A stretch of DNA of 64,000 nucleotides, from contig NZ_CP100647.1 in the NCBI RefSeq assembly GCF_024266585.1, forward strand, positions 656,001 to 720,000, in the 5' to 3' direction. Positions within the stretch are counted from its first letter, which is position 1, and each line of letters opens with the position of its first letter. The notes under the pieces were generated by a model that had not been told where the DNA came from, made no database searches, and was given only the letters and a program-made list of their open reading frames with translations. The stretch is from Xanthomonas sacchari. Lineage in GTDB: Bacteria; Pseudomonadota; Gammaproteobacteria; Xanthomonadales; Xanthomonadaceae. The translations under genes were made by a program, and so were the position numbers. Of the stretch, positions 27,790 to 37,910 are shown piece after piece.

Positions 27790-28878
27790 ATGAACATGAT
27801 CCGGATGCACGCACGCGTGCATGCTTTAGCGATCGCCGCCCTCGCGTTTCCTGCCACACTGCTTGCGCCAGATGCGGTGGCGCAGGCGATCGGCACGTTT
27901 CCGCCGATCGAAACCAGTATTTCGCTTCCGCACGATGAGGCCGCGCACCGCCAGCCGGCCGAATGGTGGTATATGACCGGCTTTCTGGACGGTACCGACC
28001 CGTCCGGCGGAAAACATTCGTACGCGTACGAAATGGTCGTGTTTCAGATCGATGGCGTGGCCAATACGCCGCCGGTCTACGATGCGCATTTTGCGATCTC
28101 GGATCTGGATCGCGGCGATTTCCGCTTCAAGAAGCAGGTGACCACCGGTCCGTTCACCACCTCGACCGACCGTTTCGATCTCGATGTCGCCGGCTTCCAG
28201 ATGGGCGGATCGATGGGCAGTTACTACGCCAAGGCCGCGCCCGCCGATCTGGATTACGCCATCGACCTCAGCACGCAGGCGCTGCAGAAACCGACCTTGA
28301 ACGGTACCAATGGCGTGGAAACCTACGGCGATTTCATCTCTCCGTATTATTCCTTCAACGTCAATGCCACCAGCGGCACGGTGTGGGACCACGGCGTGCC
28401 GGTCAAGGTCACCGGGACCTCCTGGTACGACCACGAATGGGCCAACGGCATTCCCGGCGACGCCAACAGTGGCTGGACCTGGTTCGGCGTTTCGCTGGAC
28501 GACAACAGCCAGTACAACATCAGTTTCTTCATGAAGGGCGACGGCACGGTGGATCAGGCGCTCGCCGTCAAGACCGCCGACGGCCACTACGCGCCGGTCG
28601 ATCCCGCCGCGCTCAAGCTTGAGCGGATCGGCAGCTGGACCAGTCCGCATACCGGCTACACCTATCCGGCGCAGTGGAAGGTCACCTTGCCCGACGGCGC
28701 AATCACCATTACCCCGATGCTGCAGGACGCCGAACTGTATGCGCCGGCCACGCAGAAGTTCTATTTCGAAGGACCCGCCAAGGTGGCGGGCACCCTGGCC
28801 GGAAAATCCATTACCGGCAAGGCGTTCGCGGAAATGAATCCCTGGGGCGTGGAGTGGGGCGCGCGCATCCTGCCTTGA
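27790..28878 (+). CDS. Exported CrtC/AttH-like lipocalin-fold protein, copy 1
   Basis: 362 residues with a Sec signal peptide ending near residue 32 (LLAPDAVAQA). The mature protein is related to the AttH/CrtC (hydroxyneurosporene synthase-like) fold of two lipocalin-like barrels: EWWYMTGFLDG near the N-terminus, FAISDLDRGDF, then TSWYDHEWANGIPGDANSGWTWFGVSLDD in the middle and WTSPHTGYTYPAQWKVTLP in the second barrel. Family members include carotenoid 1,2-hydratase and pericyclases, but no carotenoid or polyketide genes are near and this one is exported. It heads a two-gene operon with a clear paralogue. Confidence 0.82.
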   Translation: MNMIRMHARVHALAIAALAFPATLLAPDAVAQAIGTFPPIETSISLPHDEAAHRQPAEWWYMTGFLDGTDPSGGKHSYAYEMVVFQIDGVANTPPVYDAHFAISDLDRGDFRFKKQVTTGPFTTSTDRFDLDVAGFQMGGSMGSYYAKAAPADLDYAIDLSTQALQKPTLNGTNGVETYGDFISPYYSFNVNATSGTVWDHGVPVKVTGTSWYDHEWANGIPGDANSGWTWFGVSLDDNSQYNISFFMKGDGTVDQALAVKTADGHYAPVDPAALKLERIGSWTSPHTGYTYPAQWKVTLPDGAITITPMLQDAELYAPATQKFYFEGPAKVAGTLAGKSITGKAFAEMNPWGVEWGARILP

Positions 28879-28935
28879 CCTCGCCGCATCGCATCCAATC
28901 AGTACGACATCCGTCATTCATTCGAGGAAATCACA

Positions 28936-30033
28936 ATGAATCTCTCTGCAAGAACGTTCGGGCGCTTCCGTGGCTGGCTCGCCGCGGCCATGGTCATCGT
29001 GTGCGGGCTCTCGTCCGCGCCCGCGGCGGCGCAAGTCTTCGAAGAACCTGCGCCGGTGCAATTGCCGCGCGACGAAGGCCCGCACCACAGCCAGTTGGAA
29101 TGGTGGTATTTCGTCGGCCATCTGTACGGCGTCGATCCCAGCGGCGCCAAGCGCGAATTCGGTTACGAGGTCACCGTGTTCCAGTTGTGGCCGATCGGCT
29201 CCGGGCCGGCCACCTACTCCTGGCATTTCGCGGTCACCGACGTGAACAACAAGCTGCACAAGGTGGAAGAGCGCGTCGTCTCCGAACAGATCCCGGACCA
29301 GCAGGGATCGTTCAACTTCACCAACGACGGCTGGTCGATCAGCGGGTCGCAGCAGAACTATGCGATCAAGGGCGCGCTCAGCGACGGGCGCTTCGCCATC
29401 GACCTCAAGACCAGCAGCGACATGCCTTTCGTCCTGCATAACGGCAACGGCGTGGTGGACTATCGGCCCATCGCCAAGACCTCGGCCTACTACTCGTCCA
29501 CGGCGCTGGATACGGAAGGCACGGTCTACGACAACGGCGTGCCGATCAAGATCGTCGGCACCTCGTGGCAGGACCGCCAGTGGTTCGTCAAGGGCATGGC
29601 CTCCGACGAGAACGGCTCGTTCTTCGGCGGCGGCTGGAACTGGTTCGCCATCCAGCTCGATAACGACACGCAGTACATGCTGTATTACCTGCAGGATCCC
29701 AACACCGGCGCCATCACCAACAAGTTCGGCACGCGCGTGTCCAAGGGCGTGGCGACGCCGGTGTCCGGCAGCGAGATGGACCTGCAGCGGCTCGCGACCT
29801 GGACCAGCCCGAATTCCGGCTACACCTACGAGTCGAAGTGGAACGTGATCCTGCCCGAGGGCAATCTGCTCATCACCCCGTTGGTCGACGACCAGGAGAT
29901 GCTGTGGACCGGTCACCGCACGTACTGGGAAGGCGCCTCGCAGGTGGTCGGCACCCTCAACGGCAACGACGTCACCGGCCGCAGCTACGTCGAGGTCAAT
30001 CCGTGGCGGCAGCCGTACACGTCGCTGCCCTGA
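28936..30033 (+). CDS. Exported CrtC/AttH-like lipocalin-fold protein, copy 2
   Basis: 365 residues, Sec signal ending near residue 33 (SSAPAAAQ), ribosome site GAGGAAA 6 bases before the ATG. It shares the same landmarks as copy 1: LEWWYFVGHLYGVDPSGAKREFGYEV, FAVTDVNN, GTSWQDRQWF..WNWFAIQLDNDTQYML, and RLATWTSPNSGYTYESKWNVILPEGNLLITP. Sequence identity is only moderate, so the duplication is old. Gap to copy 1 is 57 bases; a strong hairpin follows the stop. Substrate unknown. Confidence 0.82.
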   Translation: MNLSARTFGRFRGWLAAAMVIVCGLSSAPAAAQVFEEPAPVQLPRDEGPHHSQLEWWYFVGHLYGVDPSGAKREFGYEVTVFQLWPIGSGPATYSWHFAVTDVNNKLHKVEERVVSEQIPDQQGSFNFTNDGWSISGSQQNYAIKGALSDGRFAIDLKTSSDMPFVLHNGNGVVDYRPIAKTSAYYSSTALDTEGTVYDNGVPIKIVGTSWQDRQWFVKGMASDENGSFFGGGWNWFAIQLDNDTQYMLYYLQDPNTGAITNKFGTRVSKGVATPVSGSEMDLQRLATWTSPNSGYTYESKWNVILPEGNLLITPLVDDQEMLWTGHRTYWEGASQVVGTLNGNDVTGRSYVEVNPWRQPYTSLP

Positions 30034-30060
30034 ACGCCGCGATGTAGCCGCAGCAACCTT

Positions 30061-30088
30061 GTTCCAGGCGGAGACATCCGCCTGGAAC
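30061..30088 (+). terminator. Hairpin after the CrtC-like operon
   Basis: A 12-bp perfect stem GTTCCAGGCGGA / TCCGCCTGGAAC with a GACA loop lies 28 bases after the second gene. There is no T tract after it, so it is either a weak terminator or a 3' stabilising structure. Confidence 0.55.
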
Positions 30089-30300
30089 AGCGGCGTGTGT
30101 GACGTCGGCAGTGGTGCTGGTACATGACGCGGCCATGGCCACGCCGGTGCTGGCAGAGGATGCGGCCGCCGCCTCGCGATTGCGCAGGTGGGGCAGGACA
30201 GGTGCGATGTAGTGCCAGGGGCACGTGCGCGATCTCGCAGGAACGGCGGTGTTCCCCGCGTCGTGCCGGGCTGCTTGGGGCCAGTTGTAGGAGTCAACTG

Positions 30301-31224
30301 TCATGCCCCAGCGATAACCGGAGGAGCGTACGGGGCCTGATCGCGCGCGATGGCATTGAGCCAGCGCAGGAACTTGTGCATGCAGGCGACGATGGCGACC
30401 TTGGCCGGCTTGCCGGCCGCGCGCAAGCGCGCGTAGGTGTTGGCCAAGGGGGATTTGGCGCGGATGCTGGCCCAGGTGGCCATGTACAGCACGCCTCGCA
30501 CGTCGGCACGGCCGCCTTTGATGCGACGTTGGCCTTTCCAGCAGCCGCTGTCGTGATTGAACGGGGCCAGCCCGACCAGGGCGGCGAGCTTGCGTGGCGG
30601 CAGCGTGCCCAGCTCTGGCAACCGCGCGGCCAGGACCGCGCGCAGGATCGTGCCGAGCCCAGGCACCTTGGGCAAGCTCGAGCAGGTCTTGCCCTGCTGC
30701 TCGATCTCCTGCGTCAATGTCTGGATCTGCTGGTTCAGCAGGGCGACCACCTCTCGGCAGCGGCGTTGCACCTTGGCGCTGGTGATGTGCTCCAGGCGCC
30801 GCCGATGGGCATCGCGCTGGCCCACCAGGGTGGCGCGTAGGTCCAGCAGTTCGCGCAGGGACTGAAGATGCTCGGGCACCACGGTCGTGGGCGTGGCCGG
30901 GATGTGCTGGGCGGCGATGGCCAGCAGGCGCGCGTCCAGGGCGTCGGTCTTGGCCTGCAGGCCCAAGGCTTGGGCTAGCTTGCGCGGACGATCGGCGGCC
31001 ATCCGCACTGCCGGCAGGTCCGCCTCTCGGAGTACCTGCAGCACGGCATGTTCGTAGCCGCCACTGGCTTCCAGCACGATCCGCTCGCAGCCCAGCGCCG
31101 CCAGGCGTTGGGCCAGCGCACGCTGCCCCTGTGGCGTATTGGGTTGGGTCCAGGCCTGCTCGTCCGGCAGGACATGAATGACCAGTTCGGCCTTGGATAC
31201 ATCGATCCCGACATAGCGCCGCAT
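30301..31224 (-). CDS. IS110-family transposase (DEDD recombinase)
   Basis: 307 residues, full length and without frameshift. The N-terminal RuvC-like DEDD domain shows YVGIDVSKAEL (Asp 7), IVLEASGGYE (Glu) and KTDALDARLLA (the Asp pair). The C-terminal Transposase_20 domain has LPKVPGLGTILRAVLAARLPELG, then APFNHDSGCWKGQRRIKGGRADVRGVLYMA, whose serine is the expected second catalytic residue. The chosen start is ATG 31224 (MRRYVGIDVSK); the frame runs upstream into the non-coding end. The element looks active. Confidence 0.93.
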   Translation of the reverse strand: MRRYVGIDVSKAELVIHVLPDEQAWTQPNTPQGQRALAQRLAALGCERIVLEASGGYEHAVLQVLREADLPAVRMAADRPRKLAQALGLQAKTDALDARLLAIAAQHIPATPTTVVPEHLQSLRELLDLRATLVGQRDAHRRRLEHITSAKVQRRCREVVALLNQQIQTLTQEIEQQGKTCSSLPKVPGLGTILRAVLAARLPELGTLPPRKLAALVGLAPFNHDSGCWKGQRRIKGGRADVRGVLYMATWASIRAKSPLANTYARLRAAGKPAKVAIVACMHKFLRWLNAIARDQAPYAPPVIAGA

Positions 31225-31439
31225 AGACGTTCTCCGCAGTAGACTCAGGAACGAGAGCACTCCTGCCGATGCCCATGCTTGTGGAGTTCGAGCTCGCGAC
31301 TCGGGCAACTGTTCGGGCTGATGAGGCAGGAGATACGGGGTGCGGCGGCGCTGACTCCTACTCGTGCTTGCTGGCACTGCGGCTAAACGGCCTGCCGCAC
31401 TCCGCTCTCACCTATAACGATAGACCCTCATTTGACACA
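31225..31439 (-). ncRNA. Probable bridge-RNA region of the IS110 element
   Basis: This non-coding left end lies between the element boundary and the transposase start, where IS110 elements encode the RNA that pairs with donor and target. At 31361-31352 (minus strand) it contains GTAGGAGTCA, the exact complement of TGACTCCTAC across the element's right junction, consistent with a guide segment. I cannot determine RNA ends or loops by eye, and I do not see an equally clear left-target guide. Confidence 0.5.
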
Positions 31440-31610
31440 AGCGGCTTCAGCCGCGACACGCTTCCGCGGGAATGTCCGTCGCGGCGGGAGGGCGCCTCTG
31501 ATCACCTGCTTTCGCCACACGCAAGCCGGATCCAGGTTGCCGTGTGGAAACGGCTTCAGCCGCGACAGGCTTTACTGGGAACGTCCTGTCGCGGCTGAAG
31601 CCGCTCCTAC
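31440..31610. repeat. REP family A fragments beside the IS110 element
   Basis: The REP half left by the insertion is at 31440-31457; a degraded inverted partner (cgtcgcggcgggag) follows near 31478-31491. A second pair, with a truncated left copy at 31551-31566 and a full inverted copy at 31588-31610, lies before comM. The region 31442-31777 (336 bases) holds no gene I can support. Confidence 0.75.
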
Positions 31611-31777
31611 GACTTGTTTCCCGTCGTTATTCGGGCTGCTCTGAAGCCATTCCCAGACGACAGGCCGCCGGCCCTGCGGCTTGAGTTCGCAGAGGAGTGA
31701 GTGCGTCGGACGTGGTGCGGGCGGTACCCCCACATTGCCCGCATCCATTCGGTCCAAATACCAGAGGGGCGACGGTC

Positions 31778-33301
31778 CTAGGCGCTACGTGCCACCGGCG
31801 CCGGCTCGCCGCGATCCAGTTGCCGGTAGGCGATGGCTTCGGTCAGGTGCGCAGTGGCGATGGCATCGCTGGCGTCCAGGTCGGCGATGGTGCGCGCCAC
31901 GCGCAGGATGCGGTGCAGCGAGCGTGCCGATAGCCGCAGGCGCTCGATGGCCTGTTCCAGCAAGGCCTCGTCGCGCGGCTGCAGGCGACAGTCGCGCAAG
32001 GTCTCGCTGTGGCCGAGCTGGCCGTTGGGCCGGCCGGCCCGGCGCTGTTGCCGCTGCCGCGCCAGCTCGACGCGCTCGCGCACGGCGGCGCTGGTTTCGC
32101 CGGGCGGCGCATCGGCGCGCAGCGCCTGCGGGGGGAGCCGCGGCACTTCCACGTGCAGGTCGATGCGATCCAGCAGCGGGCCGGAGATGCGCGCGCGATA
32201 GCGCCGCACCGCCTCCTCGCTGCAGCGGCAGCGGCCGCTGGGGTCGCCGGCCCAGCCGCAGGGGCAGGGATTCATCGCCGCCACCAACTGGAAGCGCGCG
32301 GGAAACTCGGCGCTGCGCGCCGCGCGCGACACGGTCACCTGGCCGGACTCCAGCGGTTCGCGCAGCACTTCCAGGGCATGCCGGTTCCACTCGGGCAACT
32401 CGTCCAGGAACAGCACGCCGTGGTGCGCCAGGGAGATCTCGCCAGGGCGCGGATGGGTGCCGCCGCCGACCAGCGACACCGCGCTGGCGGTGTGGTGCGG
32501 CGCGCGGTACGGGCGTTGCCGCCAGCGCGCCGGATCCAGGCCGCGGCCGCTGACCGAGGCGATGGCGGCGCTCTCCAGCGCCTCGGCCTCGCTGGCCGCG
32601 GGCAGGATCCCGGGCAGGCGCGAGGCCAGCAGGGTCTTGCCGCAGCCGGGGCTGCCGATCAGCAGCAGGTGGTGATGTCCGGCCGCGGCGATCTCCAGGG
32701 CGCGCCGCGCCTGCGCCTGGCCGCGCACGTCGCTCAGGTCGGGAAAGGGCGCGGCGACGGCCGGCGGTGCCGTCGCCGCGGGCAGGGTCTTGCTGCCGTT
32801 GAGCAACCCGCAGACCTCCAGCAGGGTCCGCGCGGTGAACGCCTGCACGTGTTGCGCCAGTGCGGCCTCGGCGCCGTTGTCGGCCGGCACGATCAGGGTA
32901 CGTCCTGCCTGTGCCGCGGCCAGCGCGGCCGGCAGGACGCCGTCGACTGGGCGCAATTCGCCGGTCAGGGCCAGTTCGCCGAGGAATTCGTATTGGCCGA
33001 GCCCCTGCGGGTCGAGCTGGCCGGCGGCGGCGAGGATGCCCAGCGCGATCGGCAGGTCGAAGCGGCCGCCCTCCTTGGGCAGGTCGGCCGGGGCCAGGTT
33101 GACGGTGATCCGCCGTGCCGGGAATTCGTACTGCGCGCACAGCAGCGCGGCGCGGACCCGATCGCGCGACTCGCGCACCGCCGCCTCGGGCAGGCCGACG
33201 ATCTGGGTGGCCGGCAGGCCGCCGGACAGATGGACTTCGACCCGAACCGGAGGCGCAAGCACCCCCGCGCGGGCACGGCTGTGCACCAGCGCCAGGCTCA
33301 T
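31778..33301 (-). CDS. comM: YifB/ComM family Mg-chelatase-like AAA+ ATPase
   Basis: 507 residues. An N-terminal ChlI/Lon-like domain (LPEAAVRESRDRVRAAL, NLAPADLPKEGGRFDLPIALGIL) precedes the AAA+ core: Walker A GSPGCGKTLLASRLPGILP, Walker B GVLFLDELPEWNRHALEVLREPLE, and a Cys cluster AMNPCPCGWAGDPSGRCRCS. The C-terminal Mg_chelatase_C region follows. ComM is a hexameric helicase that promotes branch migration in natural transformation. It begins 13 bases after ubiK on the same transcript; the window also encodes ComF. Confidence 0.93.
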   Translation of the reverse strand: MSLALVHSRARAGVLAPPVRVEVHLSGGLPATQIVGLPEAAVRESRDRVRAALLCAQYEFPARRITVNLAPADLPKEGGRFDLPIALGILAAAGQLDPQGLGQYEFLGELALTGELRPVDGVLPAALAAAQAGRTLIVPADNGAEAALAQHVQAFTARTLLEVCGLLNGSKTLPAATAPPAVAAPFPDLSDVRGQAQARRALEIAAAGHHHLLLIGSPGCGKTLLASRLPGILPAASEAEALESAAIASVSGRGLDPARWRQRPYRAPHHTASAVSLVGGGTHPRPGEISLAHHGVLFLDELPEWNRHALEVLREPLESGQVTVSRAARSAEFPARFQLVAAMNPCPCGWAGDPSGRCRCSEEAVRRYRARISGPLLDRIDLHVEVPRLPPQALRADAPPGETSAAVRERVELARQRQQRRAGRPNGQLGHSETLRDCRLQPRDEALLEQAIERLRLSARSLHRILRVARTIADLDASDAIATAHLTEAIAYRQLDRGEPAPVARSA

Positions 33302-33314
33302 GGTGGCGGGTGGA

Positions 33315-33584
33315 TCAGGGCGTGGGGCTGGGCGTCTGCCCGTTGCGCGCCGCTTCCAGCGCGGCGACGCTGCGCTCCAGCGCTTCGAGCTTCTCGCGGG
33401 TCCGCAGCAGCACCGCGCGCTGTACTTCGAACTCCTCGCGGGTGACCAGGTCGAGCTTGCCCAGCCCGGCCTGCAGCGCGCTCTTGAAGGTGCTCTGCAG
33501 TTCGTCGCGGGATTGGCGCAGACCCGGCGGCACCAGGTCGCTGAGGCGGCGGGCGAGGTCGTCGAGATGGTTGAGGTCGATCAT
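33315..33584 (-). CDS. ubiK: UbiK (YqiC/BMFP) ubiquinone-biosynthesis accessory factor
   Basis: 89-residue helical protein: an amphipathic N-terminus IDLNHLDDLARRLSDLVP, then FKSALQAGLGKLDLVTREEFEVQRAVLLRTREKLEALERSVAALE, a typical trimeric coiled coil. UbiK helps the UbiJ-linked soluble complex that hydroxylates and methylates the ubiquinone ring. It is divergent from glnK and leads the ubiK-comM operon. Confidence 0.9.
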   Translation of the reverse strand: MIDLNHLDDLARRLSDLVPPGLRQSRDELQSTFKSALQAGLGKLDLVTREEFEVQRAVLLRTREKLEALERSVAALEAARNGQTPSPTP

Positions 33585-33697
33585 GGCTGTGCTCCGGCAG
33601 GTGGCGTCAGACTGCGGCACCCGGCAGGTCGGGACCATCGGGATCGGACGCGGCGCGCTGTCGGAAAATTCCGGCGTTGGGGGCGCGCGGCCATTGA

Positions 33698-34099
<402 letters not shown>

Positions 34100-34140
34100 C
34101 GCGCTCGCCGCACCTGCGTCGGCATGGCATGGGCGCGGTG

Positions 34141-34293
34141 CAGGGGCGGCTTCAGCCGCGACGTGATCTCACCGGTAAGGCCCATCGCGACGGAAGGGTG
34201 CCTCCAATCTCTTCGGGACGTGTCCTGTAGGAGCGGCTTCAGCCGCGACGGGGCGTTCCCGGTGAAGCCCGTCGCGGCTGAAGCCGCTCCTAC
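34141..34293. repeat. REP family A cluster after glnK
   Basis: A variant single copy (GGGGCGGCTTCAGCCGCGAC) starts near 34143, and a complete inverted pair lies at 34227-34249 and 34271-34293. The gene-free stretch 34100-34569 otherwise holds only a doubtful 50-codon frame. Confidence 0.8.
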
Positions 34294-34378
34294 AGGCGTG
34301 GGTTTCATGCCTGTCGGAGGCTGCCGCCGCGTGGCGGACCCGTTGGATGGGCCAAGGACGCGTGCGCCAGGCGCCGGC

Positions 34379-34531
34379 TCAGGCGCCAACGTAGCCGCGG
34401 CCGAGGGTGAGCCAGAACGTCGCCACCACCACCGGCGCCGCCACGACGATCGTCGCGCGGCTGGACGGCAGCGGCAACGGTGCGCGCGACGCCTTGCCGA
34501 AGGCCCGGACAGCGCCGGCGATCCGAGGCAT
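34379..34531 (-). CDS. Possible small membrane protein (50 residues)
   Basis: A short frame 38 bases after the speE stop, same strand. It would encode a basic N-terminus followed by one hydrophobic segment (TIVVAAPVVVATFWLTL). There is no good ribosome site before the ATG and I know no family for it. It may be a translated leader of nothing or simple chance in GC-rich DNA. Confidence 0.25.
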   Translation of the reverse strand: MPRIAGAVRAFGKASRAPLPLPSSRATIVVAAPVVVATFWLTLGRGYVGA

Positions 34532-34569
34532 CGGCGCAGGCCATGCGCGCCGATGCCAGGGGCCTCGCC

Positions 34570-35421
34570 TTAGGCGCCCAGCGCCTCGGCCACGAACGGC
34601 GGCAGCACCTGGGTGCCGGTGTGCAGGTGCGCGCTGTAATAGCGGGTGGCGAACGGCTTGGCCGCGGCGTCGTCCTGGCGGAAGTCGAAGCCGCCCTGCT
34701 TGCGCGCCATGGTCACGCTCCACCAGCCGGTCGGGTAGCACGGCTGCGGGAACGGCACGGTGTGGAAGCTGGCGAAGCCGGCCTTGCCCATCTCCGCGCG
34801 CATTTCCTTGATCAGGTCCAGCAGCGCCAGCGGCGATTCGGACTGCTGCACCAGGATGCCGTCGTCCTTCAGCGCCTTGAAGCAGCTCTCGTAGAAGGCC
34901 TTGTTGAACAGGCCTTCGGCCGGGCCGACCGGGTCGGTGGAGTCGACGATGACGATGTCCACGCTGCCGGCCGGGCAGTTGGCCATGTAGGCCACGCCGT
35001 CGTCGAACAGCAGCTCGGCGCGCGGGTCGGCATTGGATTCGCACAGCTCCGGGAAGTACTTCTCGGCCATGCGCGTGACCTGCTCGTCGATGTCGCACTG
35101 GGTGGCGCTCTCCACGCCCGGGTGCTTGAGCACTTCGCGCAGGGTGCCGCAGTCGCCGCCGCCGATGATCACCACGCGCTTGGGCGCGGCGTGGGTGAAC
35201 AGCGCCGGGTGGCTGATCATCTCGTGGTAGAAGAAGTTGTCGCGCGTGGTCAGCATCACCGCGCCGTCGATCACCATCAGCTTGCCCCAGTCGGTGGTGT
35301 CGTAGATCTCGATTTTCTGGAACGGCGACTGCACCTCGTCCAGCTTGCCGGTGATGCGGTAGCCGATGGCCGAGCCGGTGGGCTGGAAGTGTTCGATGTA
35401 CCAGTTGTCGTTGGCGCTCAT
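34570..35421 (-). CDS. speE: Spermidine synthase SpeE
   Basis: Aminopropyltransferase that makes spermidine from putrescine and decarboxylated SAM. 283 residues. Landmarks: N-terminal beta domain YRITGKLDEVQSPFQKIEIYDT, the binding loop VIIGGGDCGTLREVLKHPGVE, the catalytic-site DSTDPVGPAEGLFNKAFYE, and VPFPQPCYPTGWWS. Divergent from speA; together they route arginine to polyamines. The agmatine step and SAM decarboxylase are outside the window. Confidence 0.95.
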   Translation of the reverse strand: MSANDNWYIEHFQPTGSAIGYRITGKLDEVQSPFQKIEIYDTTDWGKLMVIDGAVMLTTRDNFFYHEMISHPALFTHAAPKRVVIIGGGDCGTLREVLKHPGVESATQCDIDEQVTRMAEKYFPELCESNADPRAELLFDDGVAYMANCPAGSVDIVIVDSTDPVGPAEGLFNKAFYESCFKALKDDGILVQQSESPLALLDLIKEMRAEMGKAGFASFHTVPFPQPCYPTGWWSVTMARKQGGFDFRQDDAAAKPFATRYYSAHLHTGTQVLPPFVAEALGA

Positions 35422-35460
35422 GCGGAATGTCCTAGGAAAGCAATGAAGAATGCAGCGTTT

Positions 35461-35660
35461 CCTTCTCCCCCCGGGAGAAGGTGGCGCGAAGCGCCGGATG
35501 AGGGTCGGGCGCAGCTTCGTGTAGCCAAGCCACGCGACGCTGCTACCAGATCCTCTCCGGATGAGGGTCGGGCGCAGCCTCGTGTAGCCAAGCCACGCGA
35601 CGCTGTTGCCACCCCCTCTCCGGATGAGATCAGGATCGGGCGCAGCCTGGTGCAGTCGGA
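35461..35660. repeat. 63-bp tandem repeat between speE and speA
   Basis: Units beginning CCGGATGAG start at 35494, 35557 and 35620, exactly 63 bases apart; the first two are nearly identical (ggtcgggcgcagc..cgtgtagccaagccacgcgacgctg) and the third is partial and diverged. A hairpin CTTCTCCCCCCGGGAGAAG lies just before (35462-35480). The gap 35422-35794 (373 bases) holds no gene. Confidence 0.8.
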
Positions 35661-35723
35661 CCGCGCCAGGCGCCCGCGCACCCGGCCCGGCTCCAGCCGG
35701 AGCCGAGGGCGTCGGAACGGCGC

Positions 35724-35763
35724 GGATTGTAACGGACCCCACGCGTAGCAGGGGTTACAATCC
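35724..35763. promoter_or_regulatory. Symmetrical divergent promoter/operator for speE and speA
   Basis: A perfect 10-base inverted repeat GGATTGTAAC (35724-35733) and GTTACAATCC (35754-35763) with 20 bases between. Each arm carries TACAAT, a good -10 box, reading outward to speE on the left and speA on the right. speA would start about 27 bases before its ATG. The -35 regions would overlap in the spacer, so the two promoters may compete, or a dimeric regulator may bind the arms. Confidence 0.55.
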
Positions 35764-35794
35764 ACGCCCTTTTTCCCTCAGCCGAGCCGCCACG

Positions 35795-37684
<1,890 letters not shown>

Positions 37685-37726
37685 GTGCGCGCGGGACTGG
37701 CGCCAGCGCCGGCGTCCGCCAGTAAG

Positions 37727-37763
37727 CCCCTCTCCCCTCGGGAGAGGGGGTGGGGTGAGGGGA
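37727..37763 (+). repeat. Xanthomonad ccctctccc/gggagaggg hairpin repeat
   Basis: CCCCTCTCC / GGAGAGGGG with a short loop (37727-37749) followed by gtggggtgagggg, 43 bases after the speA stop. The same element in degraded form lies at 35461-35481. It can serve as a terminator-like structure for speA. The remaining gap to 37910 has nothing else I can name. Confidence 0.65.
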
Positions 37764-37910
37764 CGTCCCGCGCACGCGAGCATGGGGTTGGTCGCTTGGC
37801 GCCGCGGCTGCGTCCTTCAGGCGCGATCGCACGGGCGCCGGTGCACCGCGTCCGCCGCAGATGGCGGCGCAGCCAGTAAGCTGCGCGCTTCCCGCCGCCA
37901 CCTTCCCGCG

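Larger units (their letters stand above)
30294..31441 (-). mobile_element. IS110-family insertion sequence, 1148 bp, inserted in a REP repeat
   Basis: Reading on the minus strand, the left flank ends GGCTGAAGCCG-CT and the right end reads TTGA-CT-CCTACA. Joining the flanks at CT restores the intact REP sequence GGCTGAAGCCGCTCCTACA. CT is therefore present at both junctions, as expected for IS110 recombination at a dinucleotide core. The transposase ends 7 bases from the right end, and about 216 non-coding bases precede it on the left, the arrangement of IS110-type elements with a bridge RNA. There are no terminal inverted repeats. Confidence 0.85.

Noticed and set aside
30287..31361. GTAGGAGTCA and its inverted copy as terminal inverted repeats of an IS1111-type element
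   Set aside because: The right copy lies 80 bases inside the boundary defined by the restored REP target. The transposase ends at the other boundary, so the layout is IS110-like and the match is better explained as a guide segment.
34305..34544. A minus-strand frame of 79 codons downstream of speE
   Set aside because: Crosses low-complexity GC-rich sequence, has no ribosome site and no domain. The overlapping 50-codon frame with a hydrophobic segment is slightly better and is listed at low confidence.
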